6,024 bases of DNA, from the NCBI GenBank assembly GCA_913064935.1, contig CAJYBF010000068.1:1-6024 (forward strand). The letters run 5' to 3'. Numbering within the stretch: position 1 is the first letter of the stretch; each line of letters begins with the position of its first letter. A program made the position numbers and the translations under genes. The notes beneath the pieces are model-generated. The model worked only from the letters and a program-made list of their open reading frames with translations. It did no database searches and was not told the origin of the DNA. This document shows positions 1-5,384 of this stretch, in pieces. Source of the DNA: an uncultured Mollicutes bacterium (GTDB lineage: Bacteria > Bacillota_I > Bacilli_A > MAG-NZ).

Positions 1-92
1 TGTCTGTCTGTGTGTCCTTTATTACTCTTTGTCTGTTTGTCGTTGTGCCTATCTTTGCTCATCTTTGTTTCTCTTTCTCTCTTTTTTTTTTT
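1..92. other. Low-complexity artefact tail beyond adapter
   Basis: This T-rich stretch of short TGTC/CTTT-like motifs ends in a run of T directly against the adapter. Read on the minus strand it is adapter, then poly-A, then degenerate purine-rich sequence, which is what Illumina instruments emit after a read passes the end of a short insert and its adapter. No gene, motif or structure can be supported here. It should be treated as sequencing artefact, not genome. Confidence 0.85.
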
Positions 93-150
93 AATGCTAC
101 GCCGACCACCGAGATCTACACTCTTTCCCTACACGACGCTCTTCCGATCT
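93..150 (+). other. Illumina TruSeq-type universal adapter (contamination)
   Basis: The 58 bases match the well-known P5/TruSeq universal adapter over its whole length, ending in the diagnostic ACACGACGCTCTTCCGATCT. I see only two mismatches, at 97 (C for A) and 102 (C for G). Both lie at the end distal to the genomic insert, where a read-through has its poorest quality. Genomic sequence starts immediately after it. Translating across the adapter gives the peptide [15 protein letters not shown], a familiar contaminant in protein databases. Confidence 0.97.
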
Positions 151-151
151 T

Positions 152-436
152 CATGATTTATCAATGGTTCATTATTTGTCTGATAGAATCGGTGTAATGC
201 ACTTAGGTAAAATCGTTGAACTTGGTACTACTGATCATATATTTGAAAATCCAATTCATCCATATACTAAATCATTGTTGTCTGCGATTCCTAAAGCAGA
301 TCCATTATATGAAAAAGCAAATGTTAGAGTATATTATGATAAATCTAAAATTGATTATTATGAAGGTGAATCAAGAGAAGTTGAACCAGGTCATTTCGTA
401 CTATGTACTGAAAAAGAATTAAAAGAGTGGAAATAA
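152..436 (+). CDS. oppF: Oligopeptide ABC transporter ATP-binding protein, C-terminal fragment (OppF-like)
   Basis: This is the last 94 codons of an ABC-transporter ATPase that would energise peptide import at the inner face of the membrane. The frame enters directly from the adapter junction at 151/152 with His-Asp-Leu-Ser, which is the H-loop (switch) region, so Walker A, Q-loop, signature and Walker B are all missing. After it come [16 protein letters not shown] and then [20 protein letters not shown], the pattern typical of OppD/OppF/DppD/DppF C-termini. OppF is favoured over OppD because the gene is followed at once by a terminator, as the last gene of an opp operon usually is, but DppF is not excluded. 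The ATG at 164 is internal, not the true start. The gene ends with TAA at 434-436. The truncation is caused by the contig end, not by mutation. Confidence 0.85.
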   Translation, partial: HDLSMVHYLSDRIGVMHLGKIVELGTTDHIFENPIHPYTKSLLSAIPKADPLYEKANVRVYYDKSKIDYYEGESREVEPGHFVLCTEKELKEWK

Positions 437-443
437 TACTTTA

Positions 444-470
444 GGGGACTTTGCATAGTCCCTTTTTTTT
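444..470 (+). terminator. Intrinsic terminator of oppF operon
   Basis: GGGACT (445-450) and AGTCCC (457-462) form a perfect 6-bp stem around the loop TTGCAT, extendable by a G-U pair, and are followed by eight T residues (463-470). It begins 8 bp after the oppF stop codon, so it closes that transcript. Confidence 0.9.
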
Positions 471-631
471 ATCTGAACGTTGATAAAATGGTAGAATCTA
501 TTATCAATAAGAGTTATGCTACATTTGAGTTTGATTAGTAATGATAGAATTAATATGCATAATAAATCTCCTTATAATGGTTTTAATCGACTTACTTATA
601 ACGGATTTATTGTGCACTTTTCTTTTTAATT
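471..631. repeat. Convergent intergenic region with imperfect inverted repeat
   Basis: No coding potential is visible between the oppF terminator and the pepF terminator. The main structure is an imperfect inverted repeat: arm 556-577 and arm 596-616 share TGCA-y-AATAAATC and TTATAA, with one mismatch and a small bulge, around an 18-nt AT-rich loop. A second, smaller dyad is TTGATAA (480-486) / TTATCAA (501-507). The large hairpin lacks a T-run directly after either arm, so it is not an ordinary terminator. It could be a backup transcription or decay barrier between convergent genes, or a remnant of a small mobile repeat. Confidence 0.5.
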
Positions 632-660
632 GAAAAAGTTGGAGTATTTATCATACCCCC
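632..660 (-). terminator. Intrinsic terminator of trpS-pepF operon
   Basis: Read on the minus strand, GGGGTAT (659-653) pairs with ATACTCC (647-641) in 7 bp including one G-U, with a five-base loop. It is followed, after AA and C, by TTTTT. It starts 22 bp after the pepF stop codon. The T-run is short and interrupted, so the terminator may be moderate in strength. Confidence 0.65.
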
Positions 661-681
661 ACCTTAATTATAGAACCTTTA

Positions 682-1374
682 TTATAATAATTTTTCTAAT
701 TTATCAACTAACTCACTTAGTCTGTCAACCACTGCATCAAATGGAACTTTTGTAGTTAAATCAACTCCTGCTTTGATTACTTGGTCAACCGGATGCTCAG
801 ATCCACCTGATTTAAGTAATCCCAAGTAATTATCTAATGCATTTTCTTTTCCATCTCTAACATCTTGGTAAATTTTTAAAGATGCTGCATAACTAGTTGC
901 ATATTTATAGACATAGAACGGACTATAGAACATATGTGGGATATAAGCCCAAACAAATTTCTTAACCTTTTCCTCTTCTAAATCAAGACCGTAATACTGC
1001 TTATATAAATCTAACATTATTTGCGATAGACCACTATGTGTAATCGGAGTGCCTTCTTCAACAAGCTTATGAGCTTGATATTCATAATCAGCGAATAAAC
1101 TTTGTCTGTAGAATGTACCTAAAATATCATCAATAGCTTGTTGTAGCAATACGATTTGTTCTTGGTCATCATTTGAAATCTCAAACAAGTAATCAAGAAG
1201 TAAGTGTTCGTTGAATGTTGAAGCTATCTCAGCTACAAATATCTTGTAGTGAGCCGATGCAAATGGTTGATTTTCATTTGCAAGCAATGTATGCATTGAA
1301 TGTCCAGCCTCATGAGCTACTGTGAAAGCATCACTCAATGTATCATCATAGTTTAATAGGATGAATGTATTATT
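682..1374 (-). CDS. pepF: Oligoendopeptidase F, catalytic C-terminal part (after in-frame TGA)
   Basis: This is the metallopeptidase half of PepF (peptidase family M3), a cytoplasmic zinc enzyme that cleaves short oligopeptides. It lies in the same reading frame as the upstream part (1375-2442). Together they make 586 codons, the normal size for the family. Using full-length numbering, the zinc motif HEAGH is residues 377-381, and the third ligand is the Glu of VAEIAST at about 405. The conserved C-terminal block with HMFYSPFYVYKYATSYAASL carries Tyr residues that line the active site in this family. Twelve codons directly after the TGA (NNTFILLNYDDT) also fit the family's GAYS...ILLN block, so no sequence is missing. 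The only internal start is a TTG at 1338 with no evident ribosome binding site, and a protein begun there would lack the N-terminal half. Activity therefore depends on readthrough, recoding or the TGA being an error. The gene ends in TAA at 682-684. Confidence 0.88.
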   Translation of the reverse strand, partial: NNTFILLNYDDTLSDAFTVAHEAGHSMHTLLANENQPFASAHYKIFVAEIASTFNEHLLLDYLFEISNDDQEQIVLLQQAIDDILGTFYRQSLFADYEYQAHKLVEEGTPITHSGLSQIMLDLYKQYYGLDLEEEKVKKFVWAYIPHMFYSPFYVYKYATSYAASLKIYQDVRDGKENALDNYLGLLKSGGSEHPVDQVIKAGVDLTTKVPFDAVVDRLSELVDKLEKLL

Positions 1375-2442
1375 TCAATAAATGCTAGTTGAATATGCTC
1401 CTGTACGTTTACCTTGTTGCTCGTAAACATCAACATGACCTTCTTTTAAAGCTTCTTTGGCTAGATCATAAAACCCGCCAGGTATTTTCTTTGAAGCCTC
1501 TTGGAACATTTCAATAGCTTCTTCATAAGTATATTTCTTTGTTGACTTAGCAAGTGGTAAGAATCTATCGTAGGTACGATACTCAGTAATGTTCAACGCT
1601 TTTTTTCTTAACTCAATATACTTCTTAATGGCATCAGTATTTTCTTTTGTAGTGTTTATAAGTGTTAGGTAAACATCAGTAGGAACATTGTCTTCAAATA
1701 AGTAACTCTCTATTGAAGATTTGTAGTTTCTTGATTTAGCATTTGCCCAATCTGATTCAACTGCTGAGTTGTATATAGCAGCATATGTATTTTTATGCTC
1801 AGCATAATGAGTAAACACTGCTTCAAATACTTTTTTTCTATCCTCTTGTACTTTTAGTTCACTTAAATACATTCTATAGTTCCCGCTAGTTACAGTAATA
1901 GTTTTTCCATCAGATAACGTTACTTCAGAAGAAGTGCTGTCAGCATTAGCTAGCCCAGAATATAAACTACTTGTAATGTTGGAAACATTAGAGAAGTTCG
2001 CAATAATTGTTTCACTTTCCTTACTCAAAATATGAGCTTGTTTTCTAAATAAGTTCTCAAGTTCAAACTTGTATTCCATAACCTTTGAACTTTTTGAAGC
2101 GAACATTTTTACAGTATCTTCACCTAAACTTATTTTTTCTGGGTTACTGAAAGAACCAGCTTGGATTGCTTCAGAGTATAACATCATTATCTTTTTGTAT
2201 TTTGCATCATTATGTTCATCTTTTGTATTCAAGTCATTTTGCATATGAGCATAGACTGCTAGCTTTGCAAGTTTTTCGGAAAAATCCTCATCGAATTTGT
2301 AAAAATCCTCGAAGTTTTTACTATCATTTAGTTTTCCTTCATACTCTTTGTATTTTGGAATTTGAGATTTCATCTCGTCATGTAACTTATCCCACTCATT
2401 CCAATTATTAAAAACTGTAGTTAAATCCCATTTCTTTAACAT
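1375..2442 (-). CDS. pepF: Oligoendopeptidase F, N-terminal part (ends at in-frame TGA)
   Basis: These 355 residues form the helical N-terminal half of PepF. They include the oligopeptidase-F N-terminal region (roughly residues 110-180) and the start of the M3 peptidase fold, up to KRTGAYSTSIY, the conserved block preceding the zinc helix. The ATG at 2442 is preceded at 7 nt by AAAGGAG (2456-2450), so the start is secure. The gene lies 37 bp downstream of trpS on the same strand with no terminator between them, implying co-transcription under the trpS T-box. Translation stops at TGA (1377-1375, codon 356). All five Trp residues in the gene are TGG, and family members as I recall them have Gly or Asp rather than Trp at this column, so TGA=Trp decoding is not favoured. 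A single-base nonsense mutation (for example GGA to TGA) or a base-call error is the simplest reading. Without the second half the product has no catalytic residues. Confidence 0.88.
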   Translation of the reverse strand: MLKKWDLTTVFNNWNEWDKLHDEMKSQIPKYKEYEGKLNDSKNFEDFYKFDEDFSEKLAKLAVYAHMQNDLNTKDEHNDAKYKKIMMLYSEAIQAGSFSNPEKISLGEDTVKMFASKSSKVMEYKFELENLFRKQAHILSKESETIIANFSNVSNITSSLYSGLANADSTSSEVTLSDGKTITVTSGNYRMYLSELKVQEDRKKVFEAVFTHYAEHKNTYAAIYNSAVESDWANAKSRNYKSSIESYLFEDNVPTDVYLTLINTTKENTDAIKKYIELRKKALNITEYRTYDRFLPLAKSTKKYTYEEAIEMFQEASKKIPGGFYDLAKEALKEGHVDVYEQQGKRTGAYSTSIY

Positions 2443-2447
2443 AATAT

Positions 2448-2456
2448 CACTCCTTT
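2448..2456 (-). promoter_or_regulatory. Ribosome binding site of pepF
   Basis: AAAGGAG (2456-2450) lies 7 nt before the ATG at 2442 on the minus strand. It fixes the pepF start and shows the gene is translated independently of trpS despite the short spacer. Confidence 0.85.
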
Positions 2457-2479
2457 ATTTTATCTAAACCGTTTTGGTA

Positions 2480-3472
2480 TTATCTTTTTCTACCTAAGCC
2501 TAATTTATTATTAGCCTTCATTATTTTTTTATAAGCAATTTTGCTAGCTTTGTCTCTACCAGCATCTAGAATATCATCAAGCTCTTTTGATTTCACTATT
2601 TCATTGTATCTTTCTTGAATAGGTCTTATTGCATCTACTACTATCTCAGCTAAATCTGATTTAAATACTCCGTAACCTTTATCTATGTACTTATCCTGAA
2701 TTTCTTTGTATGTGATACTGGCCAATGTTGAGTAGATAGTCATCAAGTTAGAAATACCTGGTTTATTTTCTTGATCGAATCTAACTTCACTGTCAGAATC
2801 TGTCATTGAACTCTTGATTTTATTTCTTATACGATTTAAATCATCAAGAAGAAGAATCGAACCCTTATCTGAATCATCCGATTTACTCATTTTCTTTAAT
2901 GGATTTTGTAAATCCATTATTCTTGCTCCTTGTTTTGGAATTACTGGTTCTGGAACTATAAAGAAATCACCATGTCTTTGATTAAATCTTTGTGCGATAT
3001 TTCTAGTAAGTTCTACATGTTGTTTTTGATCGTCTCCAACAGGTACGAAATCTGCATCATACAAAATTATGTCCGCAGCCATTAGAACTGGGTATGTGAA
3101 TAAACTAGAAGTTATTGATTCTGTCATGTTTTTGCCTGTCTTATCTTTATATTGTGTCATTCTATTAAGTTCACCCATATAGGTGTGACACTCTAGTAAA
3201 TATGAAAGTTGAGAGTGTGCAGCTATTTCAGATTGAATATAAATAGTCGTCTTTTCTGGGTCTAAACCACAAGCAATGTATAGTGCTGTTATATCTTTAA
3301 TTCGTTTTCTTAATTCTAGTCTATCTTGTTTTGTTGTTAATGCATGTAAATCCGCAATAAAGACGAACAACTCGTATTCATCTTGAAAATCAATGAAATT
3401 CTTTATTGCTCCAATATAATTTCCTAATGTTAACCCACCAGTAGGCTTGATTCCTGAAACCATTCTTTTCAT
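2480..3472 (-). CDS. trpS: Tryptophan--tRNA ligase (TrpRS)
   Basis: TrpRS is a cytoplasmic class I aminoacyl-tRNA synthetase that activates tryptophan with ATP and charges tRNA-Trp. At 330 residues it is the normal bacterial length. The HIGH-equivalent signature is PTGGLTLGNY (10-19), followed by FIADLHALT (38-46). VPVGDDQKQHVELTRNIAQRFN (143-164) is the Trp-pocket and ATP-binding segment typical of TrpRS as opposed to TyrRS. KMSKS is at 194-198. The protein itself contains no Trp codon, which is common for TrpRS and would let it be made during Trp starvation. The ATG at 3472 is preceded at 9 nt by AAGGAAGG. It is the first gene of a minus-strand operon with pepF and sits behind a T-box leader. 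It ends with TAA at 2480-2482 and shows no damage. Confidence 0.97.
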   Translation of the reverse strand: MKRMVSGIKPTGGLTLGNYIGAIKNFIDFQDEYELFVFIADLHALTTKQDRLELRKRIKDITALYIACGLDPEKTTIYIQSEIAAHSQLSYLLECHTYMGELNRMTQYKDKTGKNMTESITSSLFTYPVLMAADIILYDADFVPVGDDQKQHVELTRNIAQRFNQRHGDFFIVPEPVIPKQGARIMDLQNPLKKMSKSDDSDKGSILLLDDLNRIRNKIKSSMTDSDSEVRFDQENKPGISNLMTIYSTLASITYKEIQDKYIDKGYGVFKSDLAEIVVDAIRPIQERYNEIVKSKELDDILDAGRDKASKIAYKKIMKANNKLGLGRKR

Positions 3473-3481
3473 AATAATTTT

Positions 3482-3489
3482 CCTTCCTT
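3482..3489 (-). promoter_or_regulatory. Ribosome binding site of trpS
   Basis: AAGGAAGG on the minus strand lies 9 nt before the trpS ATG. It comes just after the leader terminator's T-run and so is only transcribed when the T-box reads through. Confidence 0.85.
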
Positions 3490-3493
3490 AAAT

Positions 3494-3522
3494 AAAAAAA
3501 TCCTTTGCTTATAAGCAAAGGA
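3494..3522 (-). terminator. T-box leader terminator hairpin
   Basis: On the minus strand, 3522-3501 is a perfect 22-bp palindrome (TCCTTTGCT stem, TATA loop, AGCAAAGGA) followed by seven T residues (3500-3494). Its 5' arm also supplies TCCTT, which can pair with AAGG of the T-box at 3545-3542. That is the competing antiterminator arrangement, so this is a regulated attenuator rather than a gene-end terminator. Confidence 0.93.
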
Positions 3523-3713
3523 CGAATATATCGTGGTACCACCTTAATTTAATTACTAACGTAATTCTTTACCCTTAACGCGGGGTGAGACGTAGTTACG
3601 TACTGATTTCTGTAACTCACTCATGAATCCATTCAGTTACTTTACTTGTTTGTTTACACCAGCCACAAACTCTCTAAAAAGTAAATGTACACCTACTAAT
3701 TTCAATCATCGTT
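3494..3713 (-). ncRNA. T-box riboswitch leader of trpS (tRNA-Trp-sensing)
   Basis: The leader carries the T-box sequence AAGGTGGTACCACG (3545-3532), with the UGGU bulge (3541-3538) that pairs with the uncharged tRNA acceptor end. The attenuator hairpin follows immediately. In the 5' part I see a Stem I: ATTTACTT pairs with AAGTAAA, and above it GTTTGT pairs with ACAAAC around a distal AGAGAG / GGCTGGTG region typical of Stem I apical loops. The AGTAGG strand faces CTGAATGGATTC, which fits a specifier loop with TGG (3631-3629) as specifier codon, followed by A. A second stem involves GTGAGTTAC and GTAAC...CTCAC. Binding of uncharged tRNA-Trp would stabilise the antiterminator and switch on trpS and, by co-transcription, pepF. 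The 5' boundary is estimated from the promoter. Confidence 0.93.
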
Positions 3714-3719
3714 TGTATT

Positions 3720-3748
3720 AATATACTACTATTTTATCCTTTAGTCAA
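3720..3748 (-). promoter_or_regulatory. Sigma-A promoter of trpS-pepF
   Basis: On the minus strand TTGACT (3748-3743) and TATATT (3725-3720) are separated by exactly 17 bp. This puts the transcription start near 3713, at the beginning of the T-box Stem I. It is a near-consensus housekeeping promoter, so regulation appears to lie in the leader rather than in initiation. Confidence 0.85.
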
Positions 3749-3832
3749 CGAATTAACCAAGATATCATGAATAATAATCCGTTGAAGAAGAGAAAACTAT
3801 AATGATTTATTGGTTTCTTTATTCTGGGTTAA

Positions 3833-3861
3833 TTGTGTTATTCTCATTAAGTATATATGAT
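3833..3861 (+). promoter_or_regulatory. Putative sigma-A promoter for small membrane protein
   Basis: TTGTGT (3833-3838), a 17-bp spacer and TATGAT (3856-3861) form a plausible promoter pointing right. A TATAAT overlaps at 3861-3866. It would be divergent to the trpS promoter and leave an untranslated leader of about 165 nt before the ATG at 4035. In such AT-rich DNA a chance match is possible. Confidence 0.45.
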
Positions 3862-3995
3862 ATAATAATTTGTCTCTCATGATTACCATTCAGAGTATTA
3901 GTAGATGTCTATTGTTGAAGCATTAATGTGGACACTACTTACAATACTTGATTGATATCGTAGGGAGAATTGATTTACTTATAAGCATACATAAT

Positions 3996-4037
3996 AAGGA
4001 AGGAGATTATACTCATTTAGTATAAGACATATTTATG
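3996..4037 (+). promoter_or_regulatory. SD - hairpin - ATG translation start region
   Basis: A strong Shine-Dalgarno, AAGGAAGGAG (3996-4005), lies 29 nt upstream of the ATG at 4035, too far for normal initiation. In between is a perfect inverted repeat, TTATACT (4007-4013) / AGTATAA (4019-4025), with a five-base loop. If it folds, the SD is brought to within 10 unpaired nucleotides of the ATG, close to normal. No other SD and no usable start codon is seen nearer the SD, because TAG and TAA codons intervene. The folding role is inference from these positions. Confidence 0.55.
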
Positions 4038-4352
4038 AAAGTAATAAAAAATTCGGCAATAATTACAATATTCACAATCGTATTTGGAGGAATAGCTAGT
4101 TTGGTTATCTACCAAAGTCTTAATCAAGCACATGAAATGATTTTTCTTTCGGCATTCATTTTGTTTATTATCGCCACGTTTTCTATAAGAAAGGCAAGTA
4201 AAGAACTCTATTTAGATAAAGGAAAGTCAGTGTTCAAAGAGAAGGACGATCAAGAGATAATTGACAAAAGAATTAGTTTTTACTCATTTGGATTGGCGGG
4301 CATTTTAAATCTAGGTTTTTATTTTATATTGGTTTACGCTTTTCAAATGTAG
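4035..4352 (+). CDS. Small membrane protein of unknown function
   Basis: I do not recognise the family. The 105-residue product has three predicted membrane helices, at about residues 7-27, 35-52 and 82-103, with a very short extramembrane N-terminus. A charged, Lys/Asp/Glu-rich segment (about 53-78, with KASKELYLDKGKSVFKEKDD) lies between helices 2 and 3. Lysines at the N-terminus and the positive charges after helix 2 suggest that the loop is cytoplasmic. The ATG at 4035 is the first in frame, since TAA occurs at 4023-4025, and it uses the distant SD described separately. The gene stands alone, with noncoding DNA on both sides. The stop is TAG (4350-4352). Composition matches the host genes, and nothing suggests decay. 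Confidence 0.6.
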   Translation: MKVIKNSAIITIFTIVFGGIASLVIYQSLNQAHEMIFLSAFILFIIATFSIRKASKELYLDKGKSVFKEKDDQEIIDKRISFYSFGLAGILNLGFYFILVYAFQM

Positions 4353-4850
4353 TTTATACATTGGTGTTACTTCCTTGAATTGTATGAGTTCGTTAAGAAA
4401 CTATTAAAGACAATATAAGACAAAGGATTCCATAGAGTATAAAAATACAATAATCGACCAAATTAGTATTGGACTGTAATATTACTCTAGTGTTTAGAGC
4501 ATAGATGAAGTTGACGAAAGATACTTAGGACAAACTACGATGAATTTATTTCGTTTTTTTAAGTAGCCACATATCTTTTTTTATATGGAATGGTTTTCAC
4601 TATACTTATACCGGCATAAACATAAGTGTCACTTGGCTTATCCGGAATAATAGTTGAAGTTCACTGCAGAAGCAATAAGTAGATACTTTATTACAATTAA
4701 CATAGTTAATAGGAATTACTAGTATTGTCAAAAGTGTATATTATTCTTGAAATGTTCAAAGTGATAAATGGAATGATAACGTCTAAAAAAAAGCGTGGGT
4801 ATGCGTTATGTTGCAAATCGACATTACAATCGTTTTCAAGCCCATTTGCA
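4353..4850. other. Long noncoding region with several dyads
   Basis: I see no convincing gene in these roughly 500 bases. The one open frame, from a TTG at 4725, lacks an SD and runs through the oppA promoter. A weak hairpin, ACGA (4537-4540) / TCGT (4551-4554), is followed by T residues and may terminate the membrane-protein transcript. TTATACCGG (4606-4614) and CCGGAATAA (4642-4650) form a near-perfect dyad enclosing AAGTG-T-CACTT (4624-4634). ATTAAC-ATA-GTTAAT (4696-4710) is a perfect short palindrome. These could be operators or decayed sequence, and none matches a regulator motif I can name with confidence. Confidence 0.45.
4537..4560 (+). terminator. Possible weak terminator after the membrane-protein gene
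   Basis: ACGA/TCGT can form a short stem around a ten-base AT-rich loop and runs directly into seven T residues (4554-4560). The stem is only about 4 bp and lies about 185 bp past the stop codon, so this is a weak call. Confidence 0.3.
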
Positions 4851-4879
4851 TTGACTTCTAGTCGCTCGTGGTGTAATAT
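4851..4879 (+). promoter_or_regulatory. Sigma-A promoter of oppA-like gene
   Basis: TTGACT (4851-4856), a 17-bp spacer and TAATAT (4874-4879) form a near-consensus promoter, giving a start near 4886 and a leader of about 30 nt. Directly upstream is an inverted repeat, TGCAAAT (4812-4818) / ATTTGCA (4844-4850), whose right arm touches the -35 box, a position suited to a regulator site. The promoter identification is firm; the operator idea is inference. Confidence 0.85.
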
Positions 4880-4900
4880 TGTACATAGTCAAAAAAAATT

Positions 4901-4908
4901 AGGAGGAG
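4901..4908 (+). promoter_or_regulatory. Strong ribosome binding site of oppA-like gene
   Basis: AGGAGGAG lies 7 nt before the ATG at 4916, a near-perfect anti-SD match. With the promoter above it indicates high expression, as is usual for solute-binding lipoproteins. Confidence 0.9.
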
Positions 4909-4915
4909 AATTATA

Positions 4916-5293
4916 ATGAAAAGATTTTTAAGTTTATTACTGGCATTATCACTAGCATTAACATTAGTTGCTTGCGATAATACCGAATATGAAGTAGACG
5001 TACCAGATCCAGTAGATGAACCAGATCCAGTTGATGGTCCTGTAACTCTGGCTGATCTAGATACACCTGCTCCATTACAAAGTTCATTAAATTACAGAAC
5101 TACTTATCCAGCTCACTATGAAACTTTAAACTATCTAGAAAGTCAATCAGCTAATGATAATGAATACACAGCTAATATGATTGATGGTTTAGTTGAAGTA
5201 AATAGATTCAATCAATTCGTGCCAGCATTGGCATCTGATTGGTCTAGTGAAATAGTAGATGGAAAAAAATTTTGGAATTTCCATATCCTTTGA
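4916..5293 (+). CDS. oppA: Peptide-binding lipoprotein, truncated (OppA-like)
   Basis: This is the N-terminal 124 or so residues of an extracytoplasmic solute-binding protein of the SBP_bac_5 (oligopeptide-binding) family. It would be anchored to the outer face of the membrane and deliver peptides to an Opp permease. Residues 1-19 are a lipoprotein signal peptide (MKRF, a Leu/Ala-rich core, then LVAC) with lipidated Cys20. An acidic Pro-rich linker with two PDPVD units (about 30-41) follows. Then comes the family's N-terminal lobe: LNYLESQSANDNEYTANMID, LVEVN, FVPALASDW and KFWNFHI, equivalent to the usual FxPxLAxxW and YTFxLR blocks. Where the family continues with Arg-x-Gly-Val-x-Trp, the frame instead reads Leu and stops at TGA (5291-5293). 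From about 5288 on the DNA belongs to a minus-strand phage gene, so the last one or two codons are not native. Full-length family members have over 500 residues. Confidence 0.85.
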   Translation: MKRFLSLLLALSLALTLVACDNTEYEVDVPDPVDEPDPVDGPVTLADLDTPAPLQSSLNYRTTYPAHYETLNYLESQSANDNEYTANMIDGLVEVNRFNQFVPALASDWSSEIVDGKKFWNFHIL

Positions 5294-5384
5294 ATATTAT
5301 TTGATTCTCAGCTAATGCCTTTTTTTTATCTTCAATAGACTTTTTAATAGCCTGTTTAATTTCTTTATCAGTACGCTTTTTCAC
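5289..5384 (-). CDS. Start of unidentified small phage gene, cut at the oppA junction
   Basis: A GTG at 5384 overlaps the TGA of the preceding gene (GTGA), a common translational-coupling arrangement. About 32 residues can be read, beginning (M)KKRTDKEIKQAIKKSIEDK: a Lys/Glu-rich, strongly helical segment. After about 5289 the frame enters antisense oppA sequence and continues meaninglessly to a stop at 5244. I do not recognise the family. Its position after portal fits a small head-morphogenesis or hypothetical phage protein. The earlier TTG/ATG-like starts up to 5429 lie inside the preceding gene and are less likely. Confidence 0.45.

Noticed and set aside
12..197. Open frame on the + strand across the contig start
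   Set aside because: It translates the artefact tail and the adapter (giving the [15 protein letters not shown] contaminant peptide) and ends in the wrong frame of oppF.
216..422. 68-codon + strand open frame
   Set aside because: It is a shifted-frame shadow of the well-supported oppF fragment.
1375..1377. Selenocysteine at the pepF TGA
   Set aside because: PepF is not a known selenoprotein, the site is not catalytic, and no obvious SECIS-like hairpin follows the codon.
2166..2411. 81-codon + strand open frame
   Set aside because: It is antisense to the conserved pepF N-terminal region, with no SD and no domain-like sequence.
3802..3963. Hydrophobic short frame (26 codons to TGA at 3880; 53 codons to TAG if TGA were Trp)
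   Set aside because: It begins MIYWFLYSGL and, read with three TGA as Trp, stays open, which is intriguing beside the pepF TGA. However, it has only a weak purine-rich upstream region, uses TGG for its own Trp, and overlaps the putative promoter of the next gene. Chance in AT-rich DNA is likelier.
4565..4580. CATAT / ATATG hairpin with a T-rich loop as a terminator
   Set aside because: The T residues are in the loop rather than after the stem, so it lacks terminator form.
4725..4916. 63-codon + strand open frame from TTG
   Set aside because: It has no SD and low protein-like character, and it runs through the oppA promoter and ribosome binding site.
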